Assembly: GCF_000018405.1 (NCBI RefSeq)
Contig: NC_009943.1
Span: forward strand, 2,359,001-2,423,000
Length of the DNA: 64,000 nt
Reading direction: 5' to 3'
DNA from: Desulfosudis oleivorans Hxd3
GTDB lineage: Bacteria; Desulfobacterota; Desulfobacteria; Desulfobacterales; Desulfosudaceae
Under the pieces are notes generated by a model. It ran no database searches. It was not told where the DNA came from and worked only from the letters and a program-made list of their open reading frames with translations. Positions 1 through 7,890 of this stretch are shown one piece after another. The translations under genes were made by a program, and so were the position numbers. How positions within the stretch are numbered: the first letter of the stretch is position 1; every line of letters starts with the position of its first letter.

Positions 1-1022
1 GCCAGCCGGTCGCTCTCTTTTTCCTTGAGGTGAGCCACGTTGCGAATGACGGTGATGCCTTGCGTGAATGCCGCTACCACCGACAGAGTGGGCACCAGGT
101 CAGGCATGTCGCCCATGTCCACATCCACGGCCGAAAGCGGGCCTCCGGTCACGGCAATGCCGTCAATCTCCCTGTTAACCTTACATCCCATTGCCTCCAG
201 CACTTCTACAAACCGAACGTCTCCCTGCCGGGATTCAGGAGTCATGCCCATCACCTTGACCGTGGCACCGGTCACGGCCGCCGCGGCCCAGAAATAACTG
301 GCCTGGGAGGCGTCGGGCTCCACCGCGTAATCGCCTTTCCGGTAGCACTGTCCTCCGGCCACGCGGAAACGGGTATACCCGTCCCGCTCCACTGTCACGC
401 CGAACCGGTCCATGATGTCCAGGGTCATGTCGATATACGGTTTTGAGACCGGCCCCTCCGTCACCTCGATATTCAGGCCGCCGTCGATATAGGGGGCCGC
501 CAGAAGCAAGGAAGAGAGATACTGGCTGCTTATGCCGCACCGCAGGCGAACATGCCCGCCCTGGGCTTTTCCGGCGACAATCTCCAGGGGCGGGCACCCG
601 TTGTTGTTCACCGAACGGGCCGGCACGCCGATCTGGTCCAGGCCTTCCAGCAGGTCGGCCACGGGCCGCTGGGCCATGCGATCCGTTCCGATCAGCAGGT
701 ATGTCCCCTGGCCGATGGCGGCCACGCCGGTGAGCAGCCGCATGGAGGTGCCGGAGTTGCCCAGGAAGATGGGATCACCGCAGGGCAGCAGGCGGCCGCC
801 GGTACCATGCACCACCAGGCGATCTTCCGCTTTTTCAATGCGAACTCCCATCTTTACCAGGGCCTCCCGGGTCAGGTGGGTGTCTTCACTCTCCAGGCAG
901 TTTCCCAGCCGGCAGACGCCGTCGGACAGGGCCGCGGCAATCAGGACACGGTGGGTATAGCTCTTTGAACCGGGAACGCTTACCTCACAGGACTGGACCG
1001 GTTGCTGTTGTATTTCCTTCAT
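1..1022 (-). CDS. aroA: 3-phosphoshikimate 1-carboxyvinyltransferase (EPSP synthase), C-terminus outside window
   Basis: EPSP synthase joins phosphoenolpyruvate to shikimate-3-phosphate, the sixth shikimate step, in the cytoplasm. I translated the reverse strand from the ATG at 1022. The N-terminus has the PGSKSYTHR motif whose lysine contacts substrate, then GNSGTSMRLL (the family's NAGTAMR-type loop). About 340 residues are visible, compared with about 430 for the family, so the last part lies beyond position 1. It is the last visible gene of the aromatic operon, 13 nt after pheA, with GGAGACCC just before the ATG as ribosome site. It should therefore be under the attenuator near 4.1 kb. 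Family assignment is firm. Confidence 0.94.
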   Translation of the reverse strand, partial: MKEIQQQPVQSCEVSVPGSKSYTHRVLIAAALSDGVCRLGNCLESEDTHLTREALVKMGVRIEKAEDRLVVHGTGGRLLPCGDPIFLGNSGTSMRLLTGVAAIGQGTYLLIGTDRMAQRPVADLLEGLDQIGVPARSVNNNGCPPLEIVAGKAQGGHVRLRCGISSQYLSSLLLAAPYIDGGLNIEVTEGPVSKPYIDMTLDIMDRFGVTVERDGYTRFRVAGGQCYRKGDYAVEPDASQASYFWAAAAVTGATVKVMGMTPESRQGDVRFVEVLEAMGCKVNREIDGIAVTGGPLSAVDVDMGDMPDLVPTLSVVAAFTQGITVIRNVAHLKEKESDRL

Positions 1023-1035
1023 GGGTCTCCTTTTT

Positions 1036-2136
1036 TCATGCGTCCGACAGGGCTACCGGGTAAGCGCCCAGGATTTTGATGAACTGGCAGAAGGCCTCCA
1101 TTTTTGCCAGGCACTGTTTCACCTTCTCGTTTTCGACATGGCCCTCCAGGTCCACGAAAAACACGTAGCTCCAGTTCTTGTGCCGGGCCGGCCGGGACTC
1201 CAGTTTAAGCATGTTGAGGCCGGACGCGGCAATGGGCTCCAGTGCCTTGAACAGCGCCCCGGGAATATGGGCCGTCACAAACAGGATGGATGTCTTGTCG
1301 TTGCCTGTGGGCCGGGGCGCGTCCCGGCCGATGACCAGAAACCGGGTGGTGTTGCGCACGGCATCCTGAATGGCCGGCGCCGCCACCTTCAGGTCATACA
1401 GCCGGGCCGCGGCGCTGCCGGCAATGGCCGCGGCATCGTCGGCCAGTAGGGCTTTCTGGGCCGCCTGGGAGGTGCTGCCGCACTCCACCAGTTCGGCATG
1501 GGGCAGATGGGTCTTGAGCCACGTCCGGCACTGGGCAAAGGGCTGGGGGTGGGAATAGATGGTATGAATCTTTTCCAGGTCACCGCTTTTTGAAAGCAGG
1601 TCATGGGAAATGGCCAGGTAGGACTCGGCGCAGATGTGAAGCTCGGATTCCAGGAAAAGATCAAGGGTGTGGTTGACCGCGCCCTCAATGGAATTTTCCA
1701 CCGGCACCACGCCGTACCGGCTGGTCCCCTTTTCCACGTCATCAAACACGTCCCGAATACTCGGGTGGGGGACAAAGGTATCCAGCTCATTAAAAAAAGC
1801 CAGGGCCGCGACATGGGTGAAGGTGGCCTCCGGCCCCAGAAAGGAGATCCGCTTGGGTTCCTGGGCCTGACGCGAGGCCGCAATGATGTCGACAAATATC
1901 CGCCGCAGCATCTCAGAGGACAAGGGGCCGGGGTTGAGCCCGGCCAGCCGCTGCAGGATCGATTCTTCCCTGGCCTTGTCCATGACCCGGTTGCCGGTCT
2001 GCGTCTTCAGCGTCCCGATCGCTTCGGCCAGAGAGACCCGCCGGTTGAGCAGGTCCAGGATGGTGTCATCAATTTCATCAATGGACCGGCGCAGGTTCGC
2101 TATCTTTTCATCCTGGCCGCTGCTTTCAGCACTCAT
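1036..2136 (-). CDS. pheA: Bifunctional chorismate mutase / prephenate dehydratase (P-protein)
   Basis: It converts chorismate to prephenate and on to phenylpyruvate, the committed branch to phenylalanine. The 366-residue protein has three parts. An AroQ-type chorismate mutase covers roughly residues 10-90 (IDEIDDTILDLLNRR). A prephenate dehydratase domain covers 95-275 (FLGPEATFTHVAA at its start, then VPVENSIEGAV and the TTRFLVIG motif). A C-terminal ACT domain has the ESRPARHKNWSYVFFVD stretch that in the family binds phenylalanine as feedback inhibitor. The ATG at 2136 is preferred over one 39 nt upstream because GAAGGG precedes it and the longer start would run into aroB'. It lies between AroB' and EPSP synthase. 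Confidence 0.95.
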   Translation of the reverse strand: MSAESSGQDEKIANLRRSIDEIDDTILDLLNRRVSLAEAIGTLKTQTGNRVMDKAREESILQRLAGLNPGPLSSEMLRRIFVDIIAASRQAQEPKRISFLGPEATFTHVAALAFFNELDTFVPHPSIRDVFDDVEKGTSRYGVVPVENSIEGAVNHTLDLFLESELHICAESYLAISHDLLSKSGDLEKIHTIYSHPQPFAQCRTWLKTHLPHAELVECGSTSQAAQKALLADDAAAIAGSAAARLYDLKVAAPAIQDAVRNTTRFLVIGRDAPRPTGNDKTSILFVTAHIPGALFKALEPIAASGLNMLKLESRPARHKNWSYVFFVDLEGHVENEKVKQCLAKMEAFCQFIKILGAYPVALSDA

Positions 2137-2149
2137 GATTCGCACCCTT

Positions 2150-3142
2150 CTATTTTTCTGTGATCGTCTCCTCAATCTTGTACCCGAAATGTCGGCCCCC
2201 GGCTTCCATGGAGACCAGCACCCGGTCTCCGGGCTTCAGACCCACCACCGAGACCGGGGCGCCTTCCGGGCTGGTGAGCCGAATGGTCTCCGCATTCTGA
2301 ACGATGGTGGCAATTTCCTTTCCATCCACCACCGCCTTGATCAGCATCAGGGGCCGTTTTTCGATCTTCAGCCGGCCCACCACCCCCTCGGTGGTGTTGC
2401 CCTGGTAATCGGTGATAAAAATACGGTCCCCGGCGGCCAGTTCCGACAGGTAACGGGTCTTGCCCCCCGGCACCCGGGTGTAGGCGTGCACAGCACCGGC
2501 GTTGATGCGAAAGGGCCGCGGCGCCACGTAAGGATTGACCACGCTTTCCGAATGAATCAGAAACAGGGCGCTGCTGCTGTTGCCCACCAGCATGCCCTGG
2601 CCTTCGGTCATGGCCGTGCAGGTGTCCACGCATACCCGGTCCCCCATGCCCACCGGCACAATAGCCGTGATCTCGGCTTCCTGGAGCGGCGTGGTGTCGC
2701 CCTTCTCCCGCACCGCGGACAGGATCTGCTTGAGGGTGGCGGGACTGTCGGCGTTTATCAGCAGGTGGCCCACTCCCTTTTCCAGAATGCCCAGGGCCGT
2801 CTTGGCCTCCTGCACGGTTTTGACCTGGGTCACCACGTTCACGTCCCGGGCGATCAGGTTCTCAAGGGGAATGATTGTCCAGTCCCGGCATCCAAGAATC
2901 ACGGTCTTTTCCCTGGCCAGCCGAATGATCTCCTCTTCGTCCTCGCACCGGGTGATTTCAAAATGGACCACGTCCTGTCCCGGCTTCAGATCACCGTCCT
3001 CGGCAATGGTGAGAATCTTTCCCAGCTGCTTGACCTTTTCCGAATACCCGGCCGGCACCAGCACGCCGTCGGCCCCGCCCTCCAGGGCCGTGGTGACCAT
3101 ATTTTTGTCCCACGGGTTGATGGTTACCCATATTTTTCGCAT
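2150..3142 (-). CDS. aroB': 3-dehydroquinate synthase II (archaeal-type AroB')
   Basis: Members of this family make 3-dehydroquinate by oxidative deamination and cyclisation of the ADH made by the AroA' enzyme, bypassing DAHP and classical AroB. The product here is 330 residues, the usual length. It starts MRKIWVTINPWDK and carries conserved segments such as DVVHFEITRCEDEEEI and the C-terminal KPGDRVLVSMEAGGRHFG. The ATG at 3142 (AGGGAAAAGC upstream) matches the family N-terminus better than the ATG five codons earlier. It sits 17 nt after the AroA' gene and 13 nt before pheA, so the operon is ordered by pathway. The family is best known from methanogens but also occurs in Desulfobacterota. 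Confidence 0.93.
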   Translation of the reverse strand: MRKIWVTINPWDKNMVTTALEGGADGVLVPAGYSEKVKQLGKILTIAEDGDLKPGQDVVHFEITRCEDEEEIIRLAREKTVILGCRDWTIIPLENLIARDVNVVTQVKTVQEAKTALGILEKGVGHLLINADSPATLKQILSAVREKGDTTPLQEAEITAIVPVGMGDRVCVDTCTAMTEGQGMLVGNSSSALFLIHSESVVNPYVAPRPFRINAGAVHAYTRVPGGKTRYLSELAAGDRIFITDYQGNTTEGVVGRLKIEKRPLMLIKAVVDGKEIATIVQNAETIRLTSPEGAPVSVVGLKPGDRVLVSMEAGGRHFGYKIEETITEK

Positions 3143-3159
3143 CTGCTTTTCCCTCATCT

Positions 3160-3972
3160 CTATTTGGACTTTTTTACCTCGAGCATCTTCAAAGCCTTGG
3201 CCACGCCGGCGCCGTCATGAACAATGGCGGAAATCGCCTCCACCATGCGGGTGGGGTTGGCATGCTGAAACACGTTTCGGCCGATGGAAACACCGGCACC
3301 GCCGGCATCCACAGAGCCCCTGACCATTTCCAGAATTTCCCGGTCCGAACCCATTTTGGGCCCGCCGGCAATCACCACCGGAACCGAGCATCCCGCCACC
3401 ACCTCTTGAAAGGTCTTGGGGCTGCCGGTGTAGGAAACCTTGACGATGTCCGCGCCCAGTTCATCTCCCACCCGGGCCGCATGCTTGATCACCGACACAT
3501 GAAACTCGTCCTTGATCTTCTCGCCCCTGGGATAAATCATGGCCAGCAGCGGCATGCCCCACTCCCGGGCATCAGCACTGACCCTGCCGAAGTCGTGAAG
3601 CATCTGTTTTTCATCCCCGTTGCCCAGGTTGACGTGAATGGAAACCCCGTCCGCGCCCAGCTTCACCGCCTCCTCCACGCTGCACACCAGTGTCTTGGCG
3701 TGAGGATATGGCGACAGGCTGGTGGAGGCGGACAGATGAAGAATCAGCCCGATATCCTTGCCGCTGCCCCGGTGGCCCTTTCCCACCAGTCCCTTGTGTT
3801 CCACGATGGCGTTGGCCCCGCCCTCGGCCACTCGCTGCACCGCCGTGCGCATGTCGGTAAGCCCGTCGATGGGGCCGACAGACACGCCATGGTCCATGGG
3901 AACGATCACGGTTTTGCCGGTGTTCCGGTTCATCAGCCGTTCAATCCGAATCCGCTTGCCTAAGATGGTCAT
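3160..3972 (-). CDS. aroA': 2-amino-3,7-dideoxy-D-threo-hept-6-ulosonate (ADH) synthase, class I aldolase (AroA')
   Basis: This aldolase makes ADH from L-aspartate semialdehyde and a 6-deoxy-ketohexose phosphate, the first step of the archaeal-type shikimate route. The 270-residue protein is a DeoC/FbaB-type class I aldolase. It shows [14 protein letters not shown] near the N-terminus, [14 protein letters not shown] mid-protein, the VKVSYTG segment holding the Schiff-base lysine, and a phosphate-binding [14 protein letters not shown] near the end. The start at 3972 follows AGGAGAAGAGAG. It is the first structural gene after the leader attenuator. A plain fructose-bisphosphate aldolase is the alternative, but adjacency to AroB', PheA and EPSP synthase argues for ADH synthase. 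Confidence 0.92.
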   Translation of the reverse strand: MTILGKRIRIERLMNRNTGKTVIVPMDHGVSVGPIDGLTDMRTAVQRVAEGGANAIVEHKGLVGKGHRGSGKDIGLILHLSASTSLSPYPHAKTLVCSVEEAVKLGADGVSIHVNLGNGDEKQMLHDFGRVSADAREWGMPLLAMIYPRGEKIKDEFHVSVIKHAARVGDELGADIVKVSYTGSPKTFQEVVAGCSVPVVIAGGPKMGSDREILEMVRGSVDAGGAGVSIGRNVFQHANPTRMVEAISAIVHDGAGVAKALKMLEVKKSK

Positions 3973-4020
3973 CTCTCTTCTCCTCTGTTGCAACGCCCGC
4001 CGCTGCCGGGTCCCGCGGGT

Positions 4021-4066
4021 TTTAAAAACAAAAAAGCCGCGGGCTTTTTCGTCTGCCCGCGGCTTT
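4021..4066 (-). terminator. Attenuator (3:4) terminator of the aromatic operon
   Basis: On the minus strand an uninterrupted 12-bp GC-rich stem (arms 4055-4066 and 4033-4044, AAAGCCGCGGGC with its exact complement) encloses a 10-nt loop. It is followed by TTTTTTGTTTTTAAA. It stands between the leader peptide stop (4094) and the AroA' start (3972), where read-through or termination would decide operon expression. It could only secondarily serve the helicase gene ending at 4496, because a promoter lies between them. Confidence 0.88.
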
Positions 4067-4153
4067 AAGTTGCTGGTTTTGGGTATTAAGGGTTCAGCAC
4101 ACCACAGGCAGGCCGGTATAAAAATACCAGAAGTAAAAATAAAATCTGCCTGT
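4053..4153 (-). promoter_or_regulatory. Alternative 1:2 and 2:3 leader RNA helices (protector and antiterminator)
   Basis: Segment 1 (4146-4153, RNA ACAGGCAG) is exactly complementary to part of segment 2 (4101-4111, RNA CUGCCUGUGGU). Segment 2 can instead pair over 11 consecutive positions, three of them G:U, with segment 3 (4053-4063, RNA GCCGCGGGCAG). Segment 3 is the ascending arm of the terminator. The aromatic codon run (4118-4144) lies between segments 1 and 2, and segment 2 overlaps the last leader codons just before the stop. A ribosome stalled on the aromatic codons would mask segment 1 and allow 2:3 antitermination. One that reaches the stop would cover segment 2 and allow termination. 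Pairings are read directly; the mechanism is inferred from classical attenuators. Confidence 0.85.
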
Positions 4154-4171
4154 ACCGTTGGTTGCCGTCAT
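4094..4171 (-). CDS. Aromatic amino acid leader peptide (25 aa, FYFYFWYFY run)
   Basis: The reading frame from the ATG at 4171 to the TGA at 4094 encodes 25 residues beginning MTATNGTGR. It continues with nine consecutive aromatic residues FYFYFWYFY (residues 10-18: four Phe, four Tyr, one Trp) and ends TGLPVVC. An in-frame TAA two codons before the ATG rules out a longer upstream start. The Shine-Dalgarno signal is weak. The position downstream of a good promoter and upstream of mutually exclusive hairpins identifies it as a sensor leader peptide rather than a functional protein. Sensing of all three aromatic amino acids by one leader fits the general aromatic operon downstream. Confidence 0.9.
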   Translation of the reverse strand: MTATNGTGRFYFYFWYFYTGLPVVC

Positions 4172-4217
4172 GTCTTAATTATCTGCTTTCGCTTAAAACT
4201 CACTCTATTTGAAAACT

Positions 4218-4246
4218 GAATTACTCCCGGCAAAAACAAATGTCAA
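4218..4246 (-). promoter_or_regulatory. Sigma-70-type promoter of the aromatic operon leader
   Basis: Reading the minus strand, a consensus TTGACA (4246-4241) is followed by a 17-nt spacer and TAATTC (4223-4218). Transcription would start near 4211, about 40 nt before the leader ATG at 4171. The exact -35, ideal spacing and location make this a strong prediction. Confidence 0.82.
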
Positions 4247-4390
4247 TCATTTTTTTCAATTTTTCCAAAAGTTTTTTCGAACGTACGATCTTTGCTCCAA
4301 CCGGTCGTGTTTCCCGCTGGCAATAACTACAACCAATTTTCAGAACAGGCGCCTTGATGGCGTAAATCCACTCCTCATATGACGCGAGTT

Positions 4391-4477
4391 GATTTGGCCG
4401 CAGATACAAGGCGCGGGGCATGAAGCTGTAGTCGATCTGCTGCGAATGTCCCGCAACACAGCAGATGCGGCCAAATC
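4391..4477. repeat. MITE/REP-like inverted-repeat element
   Basis: The segment begins GATTTGGCCGCA at 4391 and ends with its complement TGCGGCCAAATC at 4477, with about 63 bp of partly self-complementary sequence between. It lies between the end of the helicase gene and the aromatic operon promoter. It has no coding content of its own. This looks like a palindromic dispersed repeat; further copies are not visible in this window. Confidence 0.6.
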
Positions 4478-4495
4478 GGCTCGCCCGAAGCAAAA

Positions 4496-7375
4496 TTACC
4501 AGTCTACAGGCAGGCGAACCTGCTGTTTGGCCTTGTTGCGAAACAGCAGGTAGCCGTTGATTTTGCCGTAAAGGTAGAGGTCTTTTGTGATCTGAACATC
4601 CTTTTTGCAATACTCAACGATCTTGTCGATCTCTCCCTGCTGCCACCAGATCAGTGCCTGCAGCCCGTTGGCGCTTTTTTTCGCGCCCAGGGTGATCTCT
4701 GCCAATGAATCGAGGGAAAGCCGGTAGCCCAGGGTCTTGTGCACCTCCTCTAAAATATCCAGGGTGGGTAGCCGGGAAAGATCGGCGTCGCTGTAGCCCG
4801 CCAGGACCTGGTTGTCAAACCGCTTGTTGTTAAACCCCACCACCAGATCAAAATCAGAAAGCCGGCGAATAAACGCCGCCACCTGGTTTTCCAGGAATGC
4901 GTCATAGGTATCCGTGGCCGAATCGTACAGCACCACGCAGCTGATGCCCATGCGGTCGGCCCGGTGCCAGCCGCCCACCTCTGCGGCAGAACGCTGGGTC
5001 TCGATATCGAACACGCCGAACCGAACATCTCCGGTGCGAACCGGCGGCGGTATGGTGCGGGCCGGTTGCAAAACCGGGGCCGCGGCCCGTCGTGTCCGGC
5101 TCCGGGCACCGGCTGCCGGTGGCCGGGCCATCTGTTCCAGCAGGTAAAGGGCGCAGGCTTTGTCAATGGGCCGGTTGCCGGAGCCGCACTTGGGCGAATG
5201 AACACAGGCGGGGCACCCGGTCTTGCAGGGACACTGGGAAATCAGGTTGCGGGTAAAGCCGAGAATCTCTGCCACCTTTTCATAGGCCTGGCGGCTAAGG
5301 CCGATACCCCCGGCCACGGCATCGTAGATAAAGATGACCGGGGTGCCGACCTGGGGATGAAAGGTCATGGAGATGCCGCCCAGGTCGTTTCTGTCGCACA
5401 TCACAAAGATGGGCAGCACGCCGATGACGGCATGCTCAATGGCGTGAATCCCGCCCATGAAGTGCCGGTATTCACTCTCTGCCGCGTCCTGAATACGGTC
5501 GGGAATGGCCAGCCACACCCCTTGCGTTTCAAACACAAGGGGCGGCAGGTCCAGCGGTTCCACGGACACGCGCCGCTTTCCGTACAGCCGCCATTTCTCA
5601 TACCCGGTGATGGTTTCTGTCACGCGAAGGCGGCCCGTGCACACCGTGATGCCGGCCACCTGTTTTGTCTGAAAGGTTTCCAGAATCTCGGTGTCCTTGG
5701 TGGACCGGGGCTTGGTGTAGTAATTGACCGGCTGCCGGGACACAATCACGCGCATGGCACCGACATCCAGATTTTTTACCACGTGGGTCTGGCCCATGTG
5801 CAGATAAACCGCGCCGGGATGGGCGTCCCTGAACACCCGCATGCCGTCGATGTCGCCGATGTGGTCCCCGGTCTGGTCGCAGATCACCTTGAAGCTACGG
5901 CCCGCGCCCCGCAGGTCGACCTCCCGGTGAGGCCGCTTTCGCGACGCAAACAGGTACATCCCGTCGGCGCTGCGCAACAGCTCCCCTTTTTTCTCCAGCG
6001 TCGCGACGGCCCGCTGCATGGCCGCCCCCTGCAGAAAAGGCTCATCCACGCGCAACCGGTGTTCGGCGGCGGCGCATACCAGGTGCTTTTCAACAATGGC
6101 CGGGTTGTCCGGGTTAATCACCGCCGCCTCCGGGGGCAGGCTCAGAAAGGCCCCGGGATTGCGCATAAAATACTGGTCCAGGGCGTCTTCCCCGGCAATC
6201 AGGATCATGGCCGACTCCTGGCCGGCCCGCCCCACCCTGCCCCCGCGTTGCCATGTAGCCATGACTGACCCCGGATACCCCACCAGCAGGCAGAGGTCCA
6301 GGTCTCCGATATCGATGCCCAGTTCCAGGGCGCTGGTGGATATCACGGCCAGCAGTTCGCCGGCGGAAAGCTTTCGCTCGATCTCCCGGCGCTCGTCCGG
6401 CAGAAACCCGGCCCGGTAGGAGCTGATTTGATGGGCATGGGGGCTTTTCTTTTCCGCCCAGATGGATATCAGCTCGGCCAGCTTCCGGGACTGGGTGTAG
6501 ACAATGGTGCGAAGCCCCCGGTACAGGGCGGCCCGAAGCAGTTGAATGGTGGTGGCCACCGGACCGGTTACCGGATTCATGAACACCACGTGACGTTTTC
6601 CCCTGGGGGCCCCGCTTTTTGTGACCGCCGTTGTCGGCCGGCCGGTGAGCTGGCCGGCCAGCTCTTCCGGGTTGGCAATGGTGGCCGACCCGGCCACGAA
6701 CAGGGGGGCGGCGCCGTGGTGGGTGCAGACACGATAGAGACGGCGGAACACGTGGGCCATGTGAGACCCCATCACGCCCCGGTAGGTGTGAATCTCGTCA
6801 ATGACCACAAAGGCAAGATTGGCAAAAAAAGTATGCCAGGTCTCATGATAGGGCAGCAGCCCCAGGTGCAGCATGTCCGGATTGGTCATCAGCACCGAGG
6901 GCGGGTTGTCTCTGATTTTTTTCCGGTGCCAGGCCGTGGTGTCACCGTCGTAGATGGCCGCGGACACGGCCTCCGCCATGCCCGCGGCGCCGGCGGTTTC
7001 CTGCAGTGCCCGCAACTGGTCCCTGGCCAGGGCCTTGAGCGGATAGAGATAAAGGGCCCGGGCCGACGGATTTTCCTTCAGCCGCTGGAGCACGGGAATA
7101 TTATAGATCAGGGTCTTGCCGCTGGCCGTGGGCGTGGCCGCCACCACGTTCTCTCCTGACAACACCCGGCCAATGGCATCGGCCTGGTGGGCATACAGCC
7201 CTTCCGTGGCCAGTATGGCGGAAAGACAGGCCGCCTCAGGCACTCCCCAATCCGGCTTTCTAACCATCCGGGCCGGCACCGGATCCAGCGCGGTGTGGTA
7301 AACCACCTCGCCGGCCATTCGCGGTGAAGCTACAAGAGACTGAATATATTCACTTATGGTTCCGTTTCTATCCAT
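4496..7375 (-). CDS. DEAD/DEAH-box DNA helicase with DUF1998 and C-terminal RNase H-like exonuclease (MrfA-MrfB-like fusion)
   Basis: It is a superfamily 2 helicase of about 960 residues. Visible motifs are Walker A ATPTASGKT (about 81-89), the DEIH box (about 194-197), GSATIANPEEL, and motif VI with QRGGRVGRAGQ. A four-cysteine cluster CPCKTGCPACVHSPKCG (about 717-733) marks the DUF1998 zinc region of the MrfA/YprA/Hrq1 group. From about residue 788 a YprB-like 3'-5' exonuclease follows. It has FDIET, FNNKRFD and YCKKDVQIT motifs, so its acidic catalytic residues are intact. In Bacillus subtilis MrfA and MrfB are separate proteins acting in mitomycin-adduct repair; here they appear as one chain. 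Start is the ATG at 7375 or the in-frame GTG at 7381; neither has a strong ribosome site. Confidence 0.88.
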   Translation of the reverse strand: MDRNGTISEYIQSLVASPRMAGEVVYHTALDPVPARMVRKPDWGVPEAACLSAILATEGLYAHQADAIGRVLSGENVVAATPTASGKTLIYNIPVLQRLKENPSARALYLYPLKALARDQLRALQETAGAAGMAEAVSAAIYDGDTTAWHRKKIRDNPPSVLMTNPDMLHLGLLPYHETWHTFFANLAFVVIDEIHTYRGVMGSHMAHVFRRLYRVCTHHGAAPLFVAGSATIANPEELAGQLTGRPTTAVTKSGAPRGKRHVVFMNPVTGPVATTIQLLRAALYRGLRTIVYTQSRKLAELISIWAEKKSPHAHQISSYRAGFLPDERREIERKLSAGELLAVISTSALELGIDIGDLDLCLLVGYPGSVMATWQRGGRVGRAGQESAMILIAGEDALDQYFMRNPGAFLSLPPEAAVINPDNPAIVEKHLVCAAAEHRLRVDEPFLQGAAMQRAVATLEKKGELLRSADGMYLFASRKRPHREVDLRGAGRSFKVICDQTGDHIGDIDGMRVFRDAHPGAVYLHMGQTHVVKNLDVGAMRVIVSRQPVNYYTKPRSTKDTEILETFQTKQVAGITVCTGRLRVTETITGYEKWRLYGKRRVSVEPLDLPPLVFETQGVWLAIPDRIQDAAESEYRHFMGGIHAIEHAVIGVLPIFVMCDRNDLGGISMTFHPQVGTPVIFIYDAVAGGIGLSRQAYEKVAEILGFTRNLISQCPCKTGCPACVHSPKCGSGNRPIDKACALYLLEQMARPPAAGARSRTRRAAAPVLQPARTIPPPVRTGDVRFGVFDIETQRSAAEVGGWHRADRMGISCVVLYDSATDTYDAFLENQVAAFIRRLSDFDLVVGFNNKRFDNQVLAGYSDADLSRLPTLDILEEVHKTLGYRLSLDSLAEITLGAKKSANGLQALIWWQQGEIDKIVEYCKKDVQITKDLYLYGKINGYLLFRNKAKQQVRLPVDW

Positions 7376-7413
7376 GGGCACCCGACTGGCAGCGGCAAAA
7401 AACCTCTTTCACT

Positions 7414-7442
7414 TTGCATTGAAAATCTGTATACCTTATAAG
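7414..7442 (+). promoter_or_regulatory. Candidate sigma-70 promoter
   Basis: TTGCAT (7414-7419), a 17-nt spacer and TATAAG (7437-7442) stand 40 nt upstream of the small membrane protein ATG at 7482. This short intergenic region also precedes the divergent helicase gene. Confidence 0.6.
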
Positions 7443-7481
7443 ACTGCAACACCAATTTGCAAAACAAAAAAGGAGGGGCCC

Positions 7482-7694
7482 ATGAGAGGCGCTCTTTTTA
7501 TCGTCATGCTGATCGCCCTGCTGGTGGTGGGAGTGCTGGTCGTGAAGAACATGTCCACGGAAACCACCGAAGGGGTCGAAAAAATGGAGACCATCCAGAA
7601 GGCCAGAGACACGGCCAGCGAAGCCGAAAAACAGGCGGCCGAAATGGGAAAGCGGCTCAAGGAGGCCACCCAGTCCTCTCCGGCAATCGACTGA
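7482..7694 (+). CDS. Small membrane-anchored hypothetical protein with coiled-coil tail
   Basis: I do not recognise a named family. The 70-residue protein starts MRGALFIVMLIALLVVGVLV, one transmembrane helix or uncleaved signal anchor. A hydrophilic, Glu/Lys/Ala-rich helical tail follows (about 25-65) with heptad-like spacing around KARDTASEAEKQAAEMGKRL. The ATG at 7482 follows a very strong AGGAGGGGCCC site; longer frames upstream lack this and run through the promoter. It stands alone between the divergent helicase and a dispersed repeat. Inference: an inner-membrane protein with a soluble coiled-coil segment. Confidence 0.75.
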   Translation: MRGALFIVMLIALLVVGVLVVKNMSTETTEGVEKMETIQKARDTASEAEKQAAEMGKRLKEATQSSPAID

Positions 7695-7696
7695 CG

Positions 7697-7860
7697 ATTG
7701 ATGGCTTCGTAAAAAGCCCAATATCTGCGTTGCGCTACACCCCTCGTCACTGCGACGTACGACAAGTACGCCTCATTCCTCGGGATTTGCGACGCCTTGA
7801 TCTTGAACTTTTTACTTTGCCATCCCAAATAGACTTTTTACGGGTTTATCACCCAAGTTT
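7697..7860. repeat. Dispersed intergenic element with inverted GTAAAAAG ends
   Basis: The segment opens with GATGGCTTCGTAAAAAGCCC and closes with CTTTTTACGGGTTTATC, whose inner parts (CGTAAAAAG and CTTTTTACG) are complementary. The interior (TGCGCTACACCCCTCGTCAC and nearby) resembles a repeat family I know from intergenic regions of deltaproteobacterial genomes. It fills most of the gap between the small membrane protein and the YfaZ-like gene, and holds no convincing gene. Confidence 0.55.
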
Positions 7861-7890
7861 TATAAACCGGTTATTTAAAAGGAGGACCGC

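Noticed and set aside
2137-2175. Longer N-terminus of PheA (13 more residues)
   Set aside because: Arg/Lys-rich extension not in the family; would overlap aroB'; the ATG at 2136 has a proper ribosome site.
1883-3220. 445-codon plus-strand open frame opposite the pheA/aroB' genes
   Set aside because: Antisense to recognised enzymes; no family features.
4221-4610. 129-codon minus-strand frame through the MITE-like repeat
   Set aside because: Overlaps the end of the helicase in another frame and translates repeat DNA; no promoter or ribosome site.
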